Made by a program: the position numbers and the translations under genes | Notes under the pieces: model-generated | The model's input: the letters and a program-made list of their open reading frames with translations, nothing else | Told to the model about the DNA's origin: nothing | Database searches by the model: none | Source: Eledone cirrhosa | Taxonomy: Eukaryota; Mollusca; Cephalopoda; Octopoda; Eledonidae | Length of the DNA: 64,000 nt | Direction: 5' to 3' | Assembly (NCBI GenBank): GCA_964016885.1 | Contig: OZ024740.1 | Coordinates: forward strand, 293,978,217-294,042,216 | Shown: positions 22,453 through 33,827 of the stretch, piece by piece | How positions within the stretch are numbered: position 1 is the first letter of the stretch | Layout: the number at the start of each line of letters is the position of its first letter

Positions 22453-23905
22453 GTCTTATTTTGATTGTATGCAGTCACTGCATTACTGAGCACAGCTCAA
22501 TGTACTTTGAGTATATGCAGTGCAGCTTTTGGTGTTGTTTTTATTGTATTGAATGTCCTCTTAATAATATGTGTGTAGTGCCTGGTAGTGTTGTTGTTTT
22601 GTGTACTTGTAGAAATTTGTAAGTTCCAGAGTTTTGGTTATGTGTCTGTCTGTGTGTTTTATCATTCCCAGAGCACCTATTATTATAGGAATTATTATCA
22701 TCATCATCATTATGGTAGTGGTGGTGGTGATGATGAGTGGTAAAGAGAAAAGGAAGAAAAATACTAGTATTTCATTTTTAATGGGGGTTATTTGTTGACT
22801 AGTATATCACAATGTTTATGAATAATTTACAAGTTTTAATGAAATGGTCTTTTTCAAGATATCAAACTTACTATCACAGAATCAAAACTTCTAAACATCA
22901 AAACCAAACAGTAATTAAGCATGCTTCTTGTATTTGTTTACATCAATAAGAATTTATTGATATTTGCAGAAAAAATATTCATCTTTCAAATGTTAAAAGG
23001 AATAATTTATCCACAAAATCATTTTTTAAATGTTTATCAAAATATTCAAATGCATCAGTATTAAGATTCAAAATGATTGCCTTAAAAATTTAAATATAAA
23101 AACACATTTATATATATTCTCAAACATATTTTAAAATGTAAATAGACTTAGTTGATTTTAGAAACATGAAATCGACAACATAGTCAGTCACTACAATTCA
23201 GATAACTAAAATAATAGTTGATAACCATACCTAATGATTAAATAAAATTGGGACTCATAAAAGTGGACAGAGATGCTGGCAGGGACATCTCTATTCGCTT
23301 TTTACTTGATTCTATTCAACAATTATTTCTGATTCTCAACTATTATTATATTTATCTGTATTGTGCTGACTATATTTTCAAATATTTTAAAATGTGTTAT
23401 TAATATGGAATTGAGTAATTTAAAACAAATTTAATATATAACAAATTCTAATAAAAACACCAAAGCAAGATATTTGCTTTTAAATTATCTGAAAAATAAT
23501 ATGTATCTAAGAATTTCATACCAGGCAAATGTTATTACATGGAAGAAGATATAGTATGAAAATTTGCCTGCAAACTCTAAACTCTTCTCATAATTAACTC
23601 TATTATGGCAGACAGAAATATTTTATTCTGCATTACAGATATCTTCACTGTGAATCTATGAGTTTATGCAAATGCATGAATATAATAAACCCAAGTAATT
23701 CTTTGTATGTATATGTTTGTGTGTACATATATACATGCATCATCATTGTTGTTTTAACATCTGTTTTCCCTGCTAGCAAGAGTTGGATGAGTCTATACAG
23801 ACCAAGTCAGTATATGTATGTATGCATTCGATGTTCAGAGAGTGAAATTGGCCCCGTGCAAAGCTTTTTCTCACTTAAAAAGCTTTAAGCACGAGCATTG
23901 CTTGA
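22453..23905. other. AT-rich intergenic stretch
   Basis: Contains an (ATC)/(GGT) simple repeat at 22696-22735 and, at about 23735-23800, a fragment of the LINE tail (CATCATCATTG, then CCCTGCTAGCAAGAG) on the minus strand. No gene seen. Confidence 0.5.
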
Positions 23906-24085
23906 TTGGATTGGCAGTATCGGTAGAGGGTCAGACGGCATGCTTTCCAGGATAGTTACGTCCCTTAACGATCTGAGTTTAAATCCTGCCGAGGTTGACT
24001 TTGCCTTTCATCCTTACGGTAAAATAAATTACCAGTAATGCACTGGGTAATTGCTGGCCTTGTGCCAAAAGTAGAAACAATTATT
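23906..24085 (+). mobile_element. SINE family A
   Basis: Near-complete short form: GGATTGGCAGTATCGGTAGA head, GAGTTTAAATCCTG B box, and ATTGCTGGCCTTGTGCC plus GTAGAAACAATTATT tail. Confidence 0.85.
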
Positions 24086-25267
24086 TGTCATCTATGGTAT
24101 TGCTGGCCATAGACAAGTCCCAAGCAGGACTAAAAAGCCACATCCATGATGCTCATGCTTAAGTATCAAGTGAAGGCATTACTCAAAATCAAGTTGCAAC
24201 CATCATCATCATTATGTATGTATGTAGTTACATGAGTGTGATTTCATATTACAAAAGAATGAGCCCTCCATTTAATACATGGCATTAGTAGCACATTAAA
24301 AAAACTATCAATTTCATAGACAATGTTGACAAAGGCACATATTCTCCATTATCAGAAGTTATATGTATGTCTTATCATAGCTAATCATTGGTCTTCAGAG
24401 TGCATGTCTTTTCAATGTCTATGAAACTGATAGTTCTTGAATGTACAATTTATACCATGCATATTTATCAGTTATTCTTAGTTAAAAGAACAAAGAAGAC
24501 TATATTCATTGAAGTAATAATTACATTATTAATATGTAGAATTTATATATTTATTGAAATCATTTTATGTAGAAATCACCCATTTCGATCCATGTTATGT
24601 TAATTAGCTCATTCTGATAACCTAACATGGTGTGGATTAAAATGAATGAATCGAACTGTACAACAATGCTTCCAGCTTGTGTGTTTGTGTACTTATATGC
24701 ATGTGAGCATGCATATATGAAGAGAATGAAACAGATTTGGTAAATTTCTCATGAATAAATCAACCAAGAAATAGCTAGATTAAGCGATAAATCCAACTGC
24801 TTAAATTTAAAAAGTCTATATATTGATTTACTTCTTTAAAATTCTCTGTGGTGCAATGAATAATGTGATCACCTTTGAGTCTCAACAGTGGTCTGTTCTT
24901 TTTTGTTTCAAATTGGTGCTTATGATGTTTAATGTAAGAAAGAAACTGTTTATTAAACACATTAATTTAAACTTGAAGTTCTTGTTATTTGACAAACTAT
25001 ATTTGCTGTTTATTCTAAATTTATAGATTTAATAACTGTTTATCAATACTGCAATTTACAAATACTGGAATATTTGCAACAGTTTTATTTCAAAAATATC
25101 TACTAAAATCTGAGCACTATAATTGGTCCCACTTTTATATTATATTCATTTTAACAAATTGATGGGAAAAATATTTTACATGAGGATATTCAGTCATATG
25201 TAAATCAATATTAAGTCAATAAGAAGCTTTTTTTTAATATTAGAAAATTATGGAATTTATATTTATA
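24086..25267. other. AT-rich intergenic stretch
   Basis: No coding signal. Short open frames here are compatible with chance in AT-rich DNA. Confidence 0.5.
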
Positions 25268-26445
25268 TAAAGCCATGTATAAAGAAACGGTCAGCAAGAT
25301 TAGAATTAACAACGAATATAGTGAAGAGTTTAGCATAAAAGTTGTTCATCAGGGCTCCGTCCTTAGCCTCCTCCTATTTATTATCGCCCTCCAAGCTATA
25401 ACGGAGGAGTTCAAGACCGGCTGCCCATGGGAACTTCTATATGCAGATGATCTAATGCTCATAGCTGAACCAGAGAAGAAATTCCAAACATGGAAGCATG
25501 GCCTAGTATCAAAAGGGCTTAAAGTTAACTTGTCTAAGACTAAAGTCCTAATATGTAGGAAGGAGAGTAAGGCACTGGTCCCATCTGGGAAATGGCCATG
25601 CTCAGTGTGTAGGAAAGGAGTAGGTAGAAACTCCATTTTATCTCCCAAATGCAAGGTATGGGTGCATAAAAGATGTAGTGGGATCACAGGTAAGCTAACT
25701 AAGAATATAGATTTTATATGTGGCCGGTGCTCAGGTGCAATAAGTAGCAGCAAGTGCCCACAGAATACTAGCTCATTCCTTTGCCCAGATGGTTCTATAG
25801 AAATAGTGGACACTTTCCGTTACCTGGGTGACAAAATCAGCAGTGGTGGAGGGTGCTCCGAAAGTACAGTAGCTTGAGTCCGAACGGGATGGAAAAAGTT
25901 CAGAGAGCTTATACCACTATTGGCCGCTAAAGGTTTCTCTCTAAAAATAAAAGGCAGGCTGTATGATGCCTGCATACGAACAGCGATGTTACATGGCAGT
26001 GAGACATGGGCCTTGTGTGCAGAGGATATACACAGACTGGAGAGGAACGAAGCTTGCATGCTCCGTTGGATGTGTAATAGTAATATACGTGAACGGCAAA
26101 GCATAAATGAACTAAGTGAGAAATTAGGAATAAGAGGGATCAGACGCTGTTTACTCGAGAGAAGACTATGTTGGTATGGTCACGTGATGCGCATGAAAGA
26201 TGACAGCTGTATAAAAAAGTGCGGGCGATCAAAATAGACGGTAGCTACGGAGTAGGCAGACCCAGAAAAACTTGGGACGACTTGATAAAATCCGACCTCA
26301 CACACTTACACCTCTCCAAGACAATGTCACTGGACCAAGATCTTTGGCGCTACACAGTAATACAGAAGACCCGCCTTGCCTAAGTACAAAGCAAAACCTA
26401 CAGTCAGTAGGCACCTCTTAACCAAAATACACCCCCATCCCTCTA
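25268..26445 (+). pseudogene. LINE, 3' half of ORF2 (reverse transcriptase to C-terminus)
   Basis: One frame from 25275 encodes the second half of a reverse transcriptase: VHQGSVLSLLLFIIAL, then the catalytic YADD (residues 56-59 of the frame), then a zinc-binding cluster (Cys109, Cys112, Cys126, His131, Cys134, Cys149, Cys152) and DTFRYLGDKISSGGGCS. A single in-frame TGA at 25875, where relatives suggest CGA, interrupts it. The same frame goes on to LLAAKGFSLKIKGRLYDACI, MLHGSETWALCAED and WYGHVMRMKDDS up to about 26215. A one-base shift then leads into VGRPRKTWDDLIKSDL and LSKTMSLDQDLWR. The copy is 5'-truncated, as is usual for LINEs. The clade is not assigned. Confidence 0.85.
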
Positions 26446-26775
26446 CCCCCACCGCCATCTACACCACCCCTTTCGATTGTAAAGCTATGTTGGTACCACA
26501 ACATCCAGTCCTAAATAAATGAGGTCGTGTAGATGTCACAACAAAAAAACACACAGTCCACGCTGTAATGTGTCCGTGTAGGTAACACGGTAAAAACCTC
26601 CCAGTCCACACTGTAAACGTGGTTGGTGTTAGGAAGGGCATCCAGCCATAGAAAACCCGCCAGACAGTCCTGAGCAAGACAACCAATCTTGCCCCAAGTG
26701 GGACAATTCCCGTCCAGACCCATGCTAGCATGGAGGATGGACGTTAAACAATGATGATGATGATGATGATGATAA
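26446..26775 (+). mobile_element. LINE 3' untranslated tail ending in (GAT)n
   Basis: Follows the ORF directly. It has repeats of CACCCAGTCCACACTGTAAA type, then GTTGGTGTTAGGAAGGGCAT, CCATGCTAGCATGGA (near-palindromic) and a terminal (GAT)n run. The same tail is found on the composite SINEs and on the LINE copies at 49-51, 58 and 62 kb. Confidence 0.85.
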
Positions 26776-26952
26776 AATTATATTAAAATAAAGTATCTCC
26801 TTAGAGTCGTATCAACAAAAATGCTCTATAAAGCCATCCACAGAAATATTACTGTTAGAACAAAACATTTTTAAATGGCTAATTTCATATATTTAAATGT
26901 TTAAATTATTTAATATTTCTACCTTTTAGTTTTCCAGATTTTTGTAAAGTAG

Positions 26953-27355
26953 TTGTGTAGATGTCACCACAAAAAACACCCAGTCCACACTGTAAAGTGG
27001 TCATGTAGGTGCCACAATAAAAAGCACCCAGTATACACTGTAAATGAAGTTGTGTAGGTGTCACAACAAAAAACACACAGCCCACACTGTAAAGTGGTTA
27101 TGAAAGAGTCACAACAAAAAGCACCCAGTCCACACTGTAAAGTGGTCATGTCGGTGTCATGACAAAAAAACCCAGCCCACACTATAAATGTGGTTGGCGT
27201 TAGAAAGGGCATCCAGCCATAGAAACCAACCCCAAATCGGTTCTGTATGAGCAAGACATGGTCATATGACTTCAGTTTGCCTCAAATAGGACAACCCATC
27301 TAACCCATGCTAGCATGGAAAATAAACATTAAATGATGATGATGATTATGATGAT
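26953..27355 (+). mobile_element. LINE tail copy with repeated subunits
   Basis: Five successive subunits of about 55 bp (CCAGTCCACACTGTAAAGTG, GTCATGTAGGTG, CACAA(C/T)AAAAAGCAC), then GTTGGCGTTAGAAAGGGCAT, CCCATGCTAGCATGGA and (GAT)n. Confidence 0.8.
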
Positions 27356-27411
27356 TTATTGAAATATTTTAACAATTGATTAAACAAATATGTTTGCTTT
27401 CTCATGTATTG

Positions 27412-27608
27412 AAACCCATTCGGCCAGAACTCTCTCACTTCTTTCTGTTCAAACTGGCTTAACTGGCCACTTATACTGATGTTAAGGTATTGTTCTCATA
27501 ATAAATATCAAAATCTCATAGATGCAATATTATGAGATAATTATGTGAGATAAAGTGTTTACTGTGAAAATACAATAGTATATAGAGTAATGTGAATGCT
27601 AAAGGGTT
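27412..27608 (+). mobile_element. TTAA-target MITE (family P), 5' end degraded
   Basis: Shows the family body (GGCCAGAACTCTC, TTCTGTTCAAAC, GATGTTAAGGTATTGTTCTC, GTGAGATAAAG) and the right end ATGCTAAAGGG followed by TTAA. Confidence 0.75.
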
Positions 27609-28111
27609 AAGCACTATAACACAAAAGTAAATGTAATGAGAGACAAGAGGCTACAGTGTTTGGCATTCAAGCAGACAATGTACATTTTGAGGACTCTTCA
27701 GTTTGGCCTAGCATGTGACAACCTCTCTAGTGCTGGAGCCATGCTAAAACATACTTAGTAAACCCTGTAAAGTATTAGTGTTGGTCTCACAATAAAATGT
27801 ACCCAGTTCACACTGTAAAGGGGTAGTGCTAGGGTCACAAAAAACACAGCCTGTAAACCTTGTAAGATGATTAGTGCCAAATATGGAATGTAGTGAGTAG
27901 GATTGGTTACTTTGATCAGTGTGGCAAGCCATTGTAAAATGATGATTATGTGTGTGTTTGTGTGTATGTATATGTCTGCGTGTGTGAATATGAATTAGAA
28001 CTATAAATTATCATAAAAAATATAAATAAGAGACAAACAACATGTTTTCTATTATAAGAACATTTGTTCCTATCTATTGATCGGGTGTTGTCTGCTGTTT
28101 CTAGTATGTCA
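27609..28111. other. Intergenic stretch with a LINE-tail fragment
   Basis: 27765-27870 matches the LINE tail subunits (ACCCAGTTCACACTGTAAAG). A TG/TA-rich microsatellite lies at 27950-27985. No gene seen. Confidence 0.5.
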
Positions 28112-28334
28112 AGGGCGGTGGATTGGCAGTATCGGTAGAGGGTCGGATGCTATGCTCTGAGCATAGAGTTACGGTCATTTATGATCTGAGTTCAAATCCC
28201 GCAGAGGTTAACTTTGCCTTGCATCCTTACGGGGGTCGATAAAATAAAGTACCAGTCATGCACTGGGGTCAATTTAATCGACTTTCCCCTCCCCGAAATT
28301 TGCTGGCCTTGTGCCTATATAAGAAACCATTATT
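28112..28334 (+). mobile_element. SINE family A, long form
   Basis: Complete head AGGGCGGTGGATTGGCAGTA, GAGTTCAAATCCC, the long body with AATTTAATCGACTTTCCCC, and the tail TGTGCCTATATAAGAAACCA. Confidence 0.85.
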
Positions 28335-28725
28335 TAGTATGTCAGTAACAATGTCTGTCTGTGTGTCTTTTCTCTTCTTTCATAGCACTCTATGTTCTGG
28401 TGCCATTCTTTTTTCATTTCTTTTTGGCTATCAATCCTACTCCATCTCCCCAGGTTCAGATTTGTTTCCTCCGTCTTCTCATCCTCCCTCTTGGAGTTGG
28501 CATGGAGGGTTCTGACAACACACACACACATTCCACAAGTTATCAGGAAGAATCCACAAAACCTCAACATAGATGTCAAAGAAGACAAGACCTAAGCCAT
28601 CAAAAATGTCTCTACATGGTACCTCACTTGCTAGAAATAGCAACCAATTATCCATCAAGCCCACACAACTATCTAACAAAGACAGCATTGATCAAACACT
28701 AGAAAACATGCTGTGTATATTAATC
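28335..28725. other. Intergenic, no gene supported
   Basis: Open frames of 67-113 codons overlap on both strands without recognisable motifs. Confidence 0.4.
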
Positions 28726-28726
28726 C

Positions 28727-29575
28727 TTTTGTTACCATATTTCTAATGAAATACATTGTGTGTATGTTTCAATTATTTTGAAAATAATGGACAATTTCTT
28801 AAAGTATTTAGTAAAATAGCTTTTTCATTAATAAGCTTATGTTTGGAATATTGCATACACCTGATGTACCCCTTCCATACACATGCACACATGTGTATAT
28901 CATGACTCATGCACTGTTCATTTTCCTGACGTTTGTACATTACCCTAAGTACTATACATACACTTTTGATGAGTTGTAGTGCACCTGAGCACTGTACCCA
29001 ATATTTTCATTATTTCATTATATCAAACTTTTCTTCCATAAAATTATGGTTGAAAGTTTTAATGTATGAACACTTTGACAAAGGTAGTTTTAAATCAAAG
29101 AATAAGTGACAGTTTTAAATCATAGAAGGGTGGATTTTAAATCATAGAATAAGGGCAGTTTTAAATCATAGAATAAGTGGCAGTTTTAAATCATAGAAGG
29201 GGCAGTTTTAAAACATAGAATAAGGGCAGTTTTAAATCAGAACAAGAACAGTTTTAAATCATAGAGGAAGTGGCAGTTTTAAATCAGAACAAGGGTAGTT
29301 TTAAATCATAGAAGAAGGGCAGTTTTAAATCATAGAAGGGCAGTTTTAAATCATAGAAGAAGGGCAGTTTTAAATAATAGAAGAAAGATAGTTTTAAATC
29401 ATATAATAAGGGTAGTTTTAAATCAGAACAAGGGCAGTTTTAAATCATAGAAGGGCAGTTGTAAATCATATAAGGACAGTTAAATCAGAATAAGGGTGGT
29501 TTTAAATCATAGAAGAAGGGTAGTTTTAAATCAGAACAAGGATCAGTTTCAGGTGGGTTAGTATAAAAAGGGTTG
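28727..29575 (+). repeat. MITE-like repeat (family Q) with an internal 24-bp minisatellite
   Basis: Starts after TTAA with TCCTTTTGTTACCATATTTC. From 29073 to about 29540 it holds about 19 variable units of AGTTTTAAATCATAGAAGAAGGGC. Related sequence without the expansion lies near 39480-39560 and 60950-61060, where CAGTTTC..GCAGTTTGG occurs in single copy. Confidence 0.65.
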
Positions 29576-30110
29576 GTGAAAATCTTAAATATTGAAATCT
29601 ACAAAATCTATAAATGGAAACAAAATGTTAAGAATTGTGTTTAAAAGCCATTAGGGAGACTACTAATTCCATTAAGAAACTTATTATTGTAGTTGTGTAG
29701 TCCTAGGTCAGCCCTGATTGAGTAGACCAGTGGTACATAGGCTGTCACTCAACTTACTAGATGAACTCAATAGATTTGTAACTCTGGATTGGCCATACCA
29801 ATAGAATTAATTTTGAGGGAAGTTTAGCTGTTATTTTTTAGCAAATTCAACAACTATATGTAGACATCCTTTTAGGCTCCAGTAGAAAGACTTTGATACC
29901 AGAGGTGAAATATCTAAAGTGAAATTCCCCACCCCGTCATCAACATTAGAAGTGAAATGTCAGTTTATATGCTAGAGAAAGTGTTTCATTAGAGACAGTT
30001 ACAATCCTAAAATTGTTAATGAAACATTAGGGACTGCTACAATCCTATAATCTAATTTTCATATAGCTTATTTGTTTCTATTTATAATTTGGGTCACTTT
30101 TAACATTTAA
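29576..30110. other. Intergenic, nothing recognised
   Basis: AT-rich; no repeat or coding signal that I can support. Confidence 0.4.
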
Positions 30111-30115
30111 TTTTC

Positions 30116-30540
30116 CTTATTTTCATTAAACTGACATTTTTGTTGTTTCTACCTTATTTTCATTAACCCTTTAGCATTTAAACCAGCCATATCTGGCCAG
30201 AATTCTCTGACCTCTTTCTGTTCAAACCGGCTGTAACCAGCCACTCATATTGATGTTAAGGTATTGTTCTCAAAATCTCGTAGATTCGATATGTGAGATA
30301 ATTATGTAAGATTAAGCCTTTACCACAAAAATACAATAGTATGTATAATGTAAATGCTATAAGGTTAAACTGACATTTTTGTTGTGTTTCTACCTTATTT
30401 TCATTAAACTGACATTTTTGTTGTTTCTACTTTATTTTCATTAAACTGACATTTTTGTTGTGTTTCTACCTTATTTTCATTAAACTGACATTTTTGTTGT
30501 GTTATTTTCATTAAACTGACATTTTTGTTGTGTTTCTACA
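30116..30540 (+). repeat. 40-bp minisatellite split by a MITE
   Basis: The unit is TTTTCATTAAACTGACATTT followed by TTGTTGTGTTTCTACCTTA. One copy and the start of a second lie left of 30163. Four or so copies lie right of 30365. Between them sits a 198-bp MITE. Confidence 0.85.
30167..30364 (+). mobile_element. TTAA-target MITE (family P, piggyBac-like)
   Basis: Flanked by TTAA on both sides (30163-30166 and 30365-30368). Ends are CCCTTTAGCATTTA on the left and AATGCTATAAGG on the right (inverted, with changes). CC-starting ends and a TTAA duplication are the marks of piggyBac-type elements. The body has no coding capacity. The neighbouring minisatellite units show the empty site TTTCATTAAACTGAC. 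Confidence 0.8.
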
Positions 30541-30579
30541 CTGCCTAGTGTTTATCAATAGAACTATGTTTTATTAATT

Positions 30580-31515
30580 ACTAGCAGTAAAGCCCGGCGT
30601 TGCTCGGAGTCGCTCAGTAGCTGTGTTAAAGTTACAATGTTAAGTTTCTTTCTTGGCTTAAAAACTGTAGTGTCTACTGTGCAGACTTGCATGTGGTGTT
30701 TTTGATTAATATTCCCTCAACCAACAATATGCCTTATGAAGTTAAGAAAACATAACGATAACCCGAATGTTATAACAAAAGAGGATGCTGGGGATAGAAA
30801 CTGCACTGGTTATTTATTAACAAAGATCGAAAATCTAAACACTGCAACGCAGAGAAAAACATTAGCGTAACCAAATTATCAGTTATGTCTGTCTGCACGC
30901 CTATATCACCTCTCTGCACGACTGTCTGTCTGCACGCCTATATCACCTCTCTGCACGACTGTCTGTCTGCACGCCTATATCACCTCTCTGCACGACTGTC
31001 TGTCTGCACGCGTATATCACCTCTCTGCACGACTGTCTGTCTGCACGCCTAACGACGAAATATTTGCTTGTTTTACGTAGTCTTTAAATAGACTTGTTTT
31101 CAAGTAAAAATATTGTTTTAAAATGCTTTTAAATGGAAATGAAGCAAAACGGAAGCTTAGTGTTCGAACTGATGAATTTTGCAGGTCAATATTTTGCTGG
31201 CTCGACAACTGTTCGTGTGTATTGTGTTAATGTCATTTTAAACGCTGAGAAAGCCAGCGTAATTTTTTACGTAAGACGCTCAATGTAAACAGAACAAAGG
31301 GAAATAACTGATAACTTACGCTCAAAAATCGATACATTATATTCGATTTCGTCACATAGGGTGGGTCAATTTGAAATTTTTTTTTTTCCGATGTCTTCGC
31401 TAGGGCTCAATGTACAAGTATAGCAATTTCGGTGCAATTCCGTGAGAGATTCTAAGAGGAGATGTGTGCCAAAAATCGATAGACAGACAGACAACCACAG
31501 TTTTATATATATAGA
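30580..31515 (-). mobile_element. Non-autonomous Helitron-like element 1
   Basis: On the minus strand it starts TCTATATATATAAAACTGTG and ends CGAGCAACGCCGGGC..ACTGCTAGT, which fits the Helitron pattern 5'-TC..CTAGT-3' with a GC-rich stem (CCGAGCAACGCCGGG) just before the 3' end. There is no transposase. Bases 30886-31050 carry about four and a half copies of a 37-bp repeat (CTGTCTGTCTGCACGCC, TATATCACCTCTCTGCACG). Confidence 0.7.
30886..31050 (+). repeat. 37-bp minisatellite inside Helitron-like element 1
   Basis: Near-perfect tandem units of ACTGTCTGTCTGCACGCC plus TATATCACCTCTCTGCACG. Element 2 contains only one partial unit (31605-31633), so the expansion happened in element 1. Confidence 0.9.
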
Positions 31516-31518
31516 TAG

Positions 31519-32181
31519 ACTAGCAGTAAAGCCCGGCGTTGCTCGGGGTCGCTCAGTAGCTGTGTTAAAGTTACAATGTTAAGTTTCTTTTTTGGCTTAA
31601 AGTCTGTCTGCACGACTGTCTGTCTGCACGCCTAACGAAATTTACAGATACATATATTTTAAATAAACTTATATAATTTTTGCTTTTTTTTTACGAAATA
31701 TTTGCTTGTTTTACGTAGTCTTTAAATAGACTTGTTTTCAAGTAAAAATATTGTTTTAAAATGCTTTTAAATGGAAATGAAGCAAAACGGAAGCTTAGTG
31801 TTCGAACTGATGAATTTTGCAGGTCAAAATTTTGCTGGCTCGACAACTGTTCGTGTATTGTGTTAATGTCATTTTAAACGCTGAGAAAGCCAGCGTAATT
31901 TTTTTAATTTTTGCACGCAGAAAATGTAAACAGAACGTAAGACGCTCAATGTAAACAGAACAAAGGGAAATAACTCGTCACTTACGCTCAAAAATCGATA
32001 CATTAGATTCGATTTTGTCACATAGGGTGGGTCAATTTGAAATTTTTTTTTTTCCGATGTCTTCGCTAGGGCTCAATGTACAAGTATAGCAATTTCGGTG
32101 CAATTCCGTGAGAGATTCTAAGAGGAGATGTGTGCCAAAAACCGATAGACAGACAGACAACCACAGTTTTATATATATAGA
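31519..32181 (-). mobile_element. Non-autonomous Helitron-like element 2
   Basis: Same ends as element 1 and almost the same body (ACGAAATATTTGCTTGTTTT, GGGTGGGTCAATTTGAAATT), but lacking the 37-bp expansion. It lies head to tail with element 1, separated by three bases. Confidence 0.7.
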
Positions 32182-32812
32182 TTGTACAATGATTGTTTCA
32201 GCTGTTTTAGAAAAGTTTTTGGTCTTGCTGATTAGATTATAATATTCCAGGTTAACCATCCCTCAAACATTTGGATTTTATAATATACAAAGGTGTATAT
32301 ATGGTAAAGTTAGGACTAACATACTTAATGTTATGAGCATCATAAAATACAACTAGAAATAATTATGTGATGAAGACATGACAATATTAGTCAATAATTA
32401 ATATTATTTTAATCATTTCAGCAAGTACCGGTGATACTTCTAAAAATGTTTTGGTCCTATTAGACCTCATCAGCAAAGCTTAGACTATACTGTACTTGCT
32501 GAAGTGGCAATGAGAGTACATGAGCAAAGATTAAAAATTAATACAGTGAACCCTCATTAAACCAGATCTTGTTAAGTGAAATATCAGATAAACTGGATGA
32601 AATCCGAGTTAACCCTTTAGCATTTAAACCGGTCATATCTGGATAGAATTCTCTCCCCACTTTCTGTTCAAACGTTATAACTGGCCCCTCATACCGACAT
32701 TAAGGTATTTTTCTCAATATAAATAATATCAATATCTCATAGACTCGATATTATGTGAGATAATTATGTAAAATAATGCCTTTACCACAAAAATACAATA
32801 GTAAATATAGAG

Positions 32813-33382
32813 CAGGGGTGTGCAATATATTCCATTGGCAGACCACTTTTGAACATGGGAACAACTTTAGGGCCATTAATATTTATTAAGCAGTATTCCA
32901 AAGATTTACCACAACTTCTTTCCATAACATTGAACTGGGAAAATATAACACACATAACCCTATCAGTGAAGCCCTTTAGTATAAGTCAACTAACCCTATC
33001 AGTGAAGCCCTTTAGTATAAGTCAACTAACCTTATCAGTGAAGCCCTTTAGTATAAGTCAACTAACCCTATCAGTGAAGCCCTTTAGTATAAGTCAACTC
33101 ACCCTATCAGTGAAGCCCTTTAGTATAAGTCAACTCACCCTATCAGTGAAGCCCTTTAGTATAAGTCAACTCACCCTATCAGTGAAGCCCTTTAGTATAA
33201 GTCAACTAACCCTATCAGTGAAGCCCTTTAGTATAAGACAACTAACAGAAAATTGTATTATAGTTACGAAAAAAATTCTTAATAAGCCTACAAGGTAAAA
33301 ATTAAAAACGGTCATTGCGGGCCACTCTGACTGGTCTGGCAGGCCAGATTGTAGCCCATGGGCCGCCTGTTGCACGCCCCTG
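32813..33382 (+). mobile_element. Non-autonomous hAT element with 8-bp target duplication
   Basis: Starts CAGGGGTGTGCAA and ends TTGCACGCCCCTG, an exact terminal inverted repeat apart from one base. ATATAGAG is duplicated on both sides (32805-32812 and 33383-33390), the 8 bp expected for hAT. The right end carries the GGGCCGCCTG-type sequence common in such elements. It contains a 36-bp minisatellite. Confidence 0.85.
32953..33245 (+). repeat. 36-bp minisatellite in the hAT element
   Basis: Eight near-perfect units of CCCTATCAGTGAAGCCCTTT followed by AGTATAAGTCAACTAA. Because 36 is a multiple of three, one frame (32849-33298) stays open and repeats LTLSVKPFSISQ eight times. I do not call it a gene. 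Confidence 0.9.
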
Positions 33383-33419
33383 ATATAGAGTAATGTAAAT
33401 GCTAAAGAGTTAACAGAGT

Positions 33420-33827
33420 TATAGACTTCTGTGCCATCTTTGAGTATCAGTGTTGAAGGGGCATATATTCTGGATATGTTAGGTGAGCACTACACATGCA
33501 CTGAAGATGGTGAATTTATCATAAATATACAGCACATCCAATAATATAATCATGAATCATAATGGGAAACTATTTTTTCTGTCCCCTGTTATGAAATATT
33601 GTGGCATTTGTTGTCAACTAGCATTTTGCACATCACAGCTTGTATCTTGTTATGTATGAAGCAGATGGTGTGATAATGGGAGAGACCAAATTAAGATCTA
33701 AAGACGAGCAACATTTCAAAAGTATACATCCTGTTTAAGAAATCAACCATTTCTTTCTAGCACTCATATTTTCTGTTTACTATCTAACCCTTTAATTCCC
33801 CTGTTATTCTAAACAATATTGTATGGG
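33420..33827. other. Intergenic, nothing recognised
   Basis: No coding signal seen. Confidence 0.4.

Larger units (their letters stand above)
32613..33409 (+). mobile_element. TTAA-target MITE (family P), interrupted by a hAT element
   Basis: TTAA at 32609-32612 and 33410-33413. Ends are CCCTTTAGCATTTAAACC and AAATGCTAAAGAG. The body is split at 32812/33383 by a 570-bp insertion. Confidence 0.8.

Noticed and set aside
28112..28200. tRNA gene, also suspected at 39890, 44880, 48780 and 54100
   Set aside because: A- and B-box-like motifs are present but the sequences do not fold into a complete cloverleaf by eye, and they continue into SINE bodies and tails.
32849..33298. 149-codon frame with twelve-residue repeats as a gene
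   Set aside because: Lies within a non-autonomous hAT element and consists of a 36-bp minisatellite; no family resemblance. Kept as a finding only.
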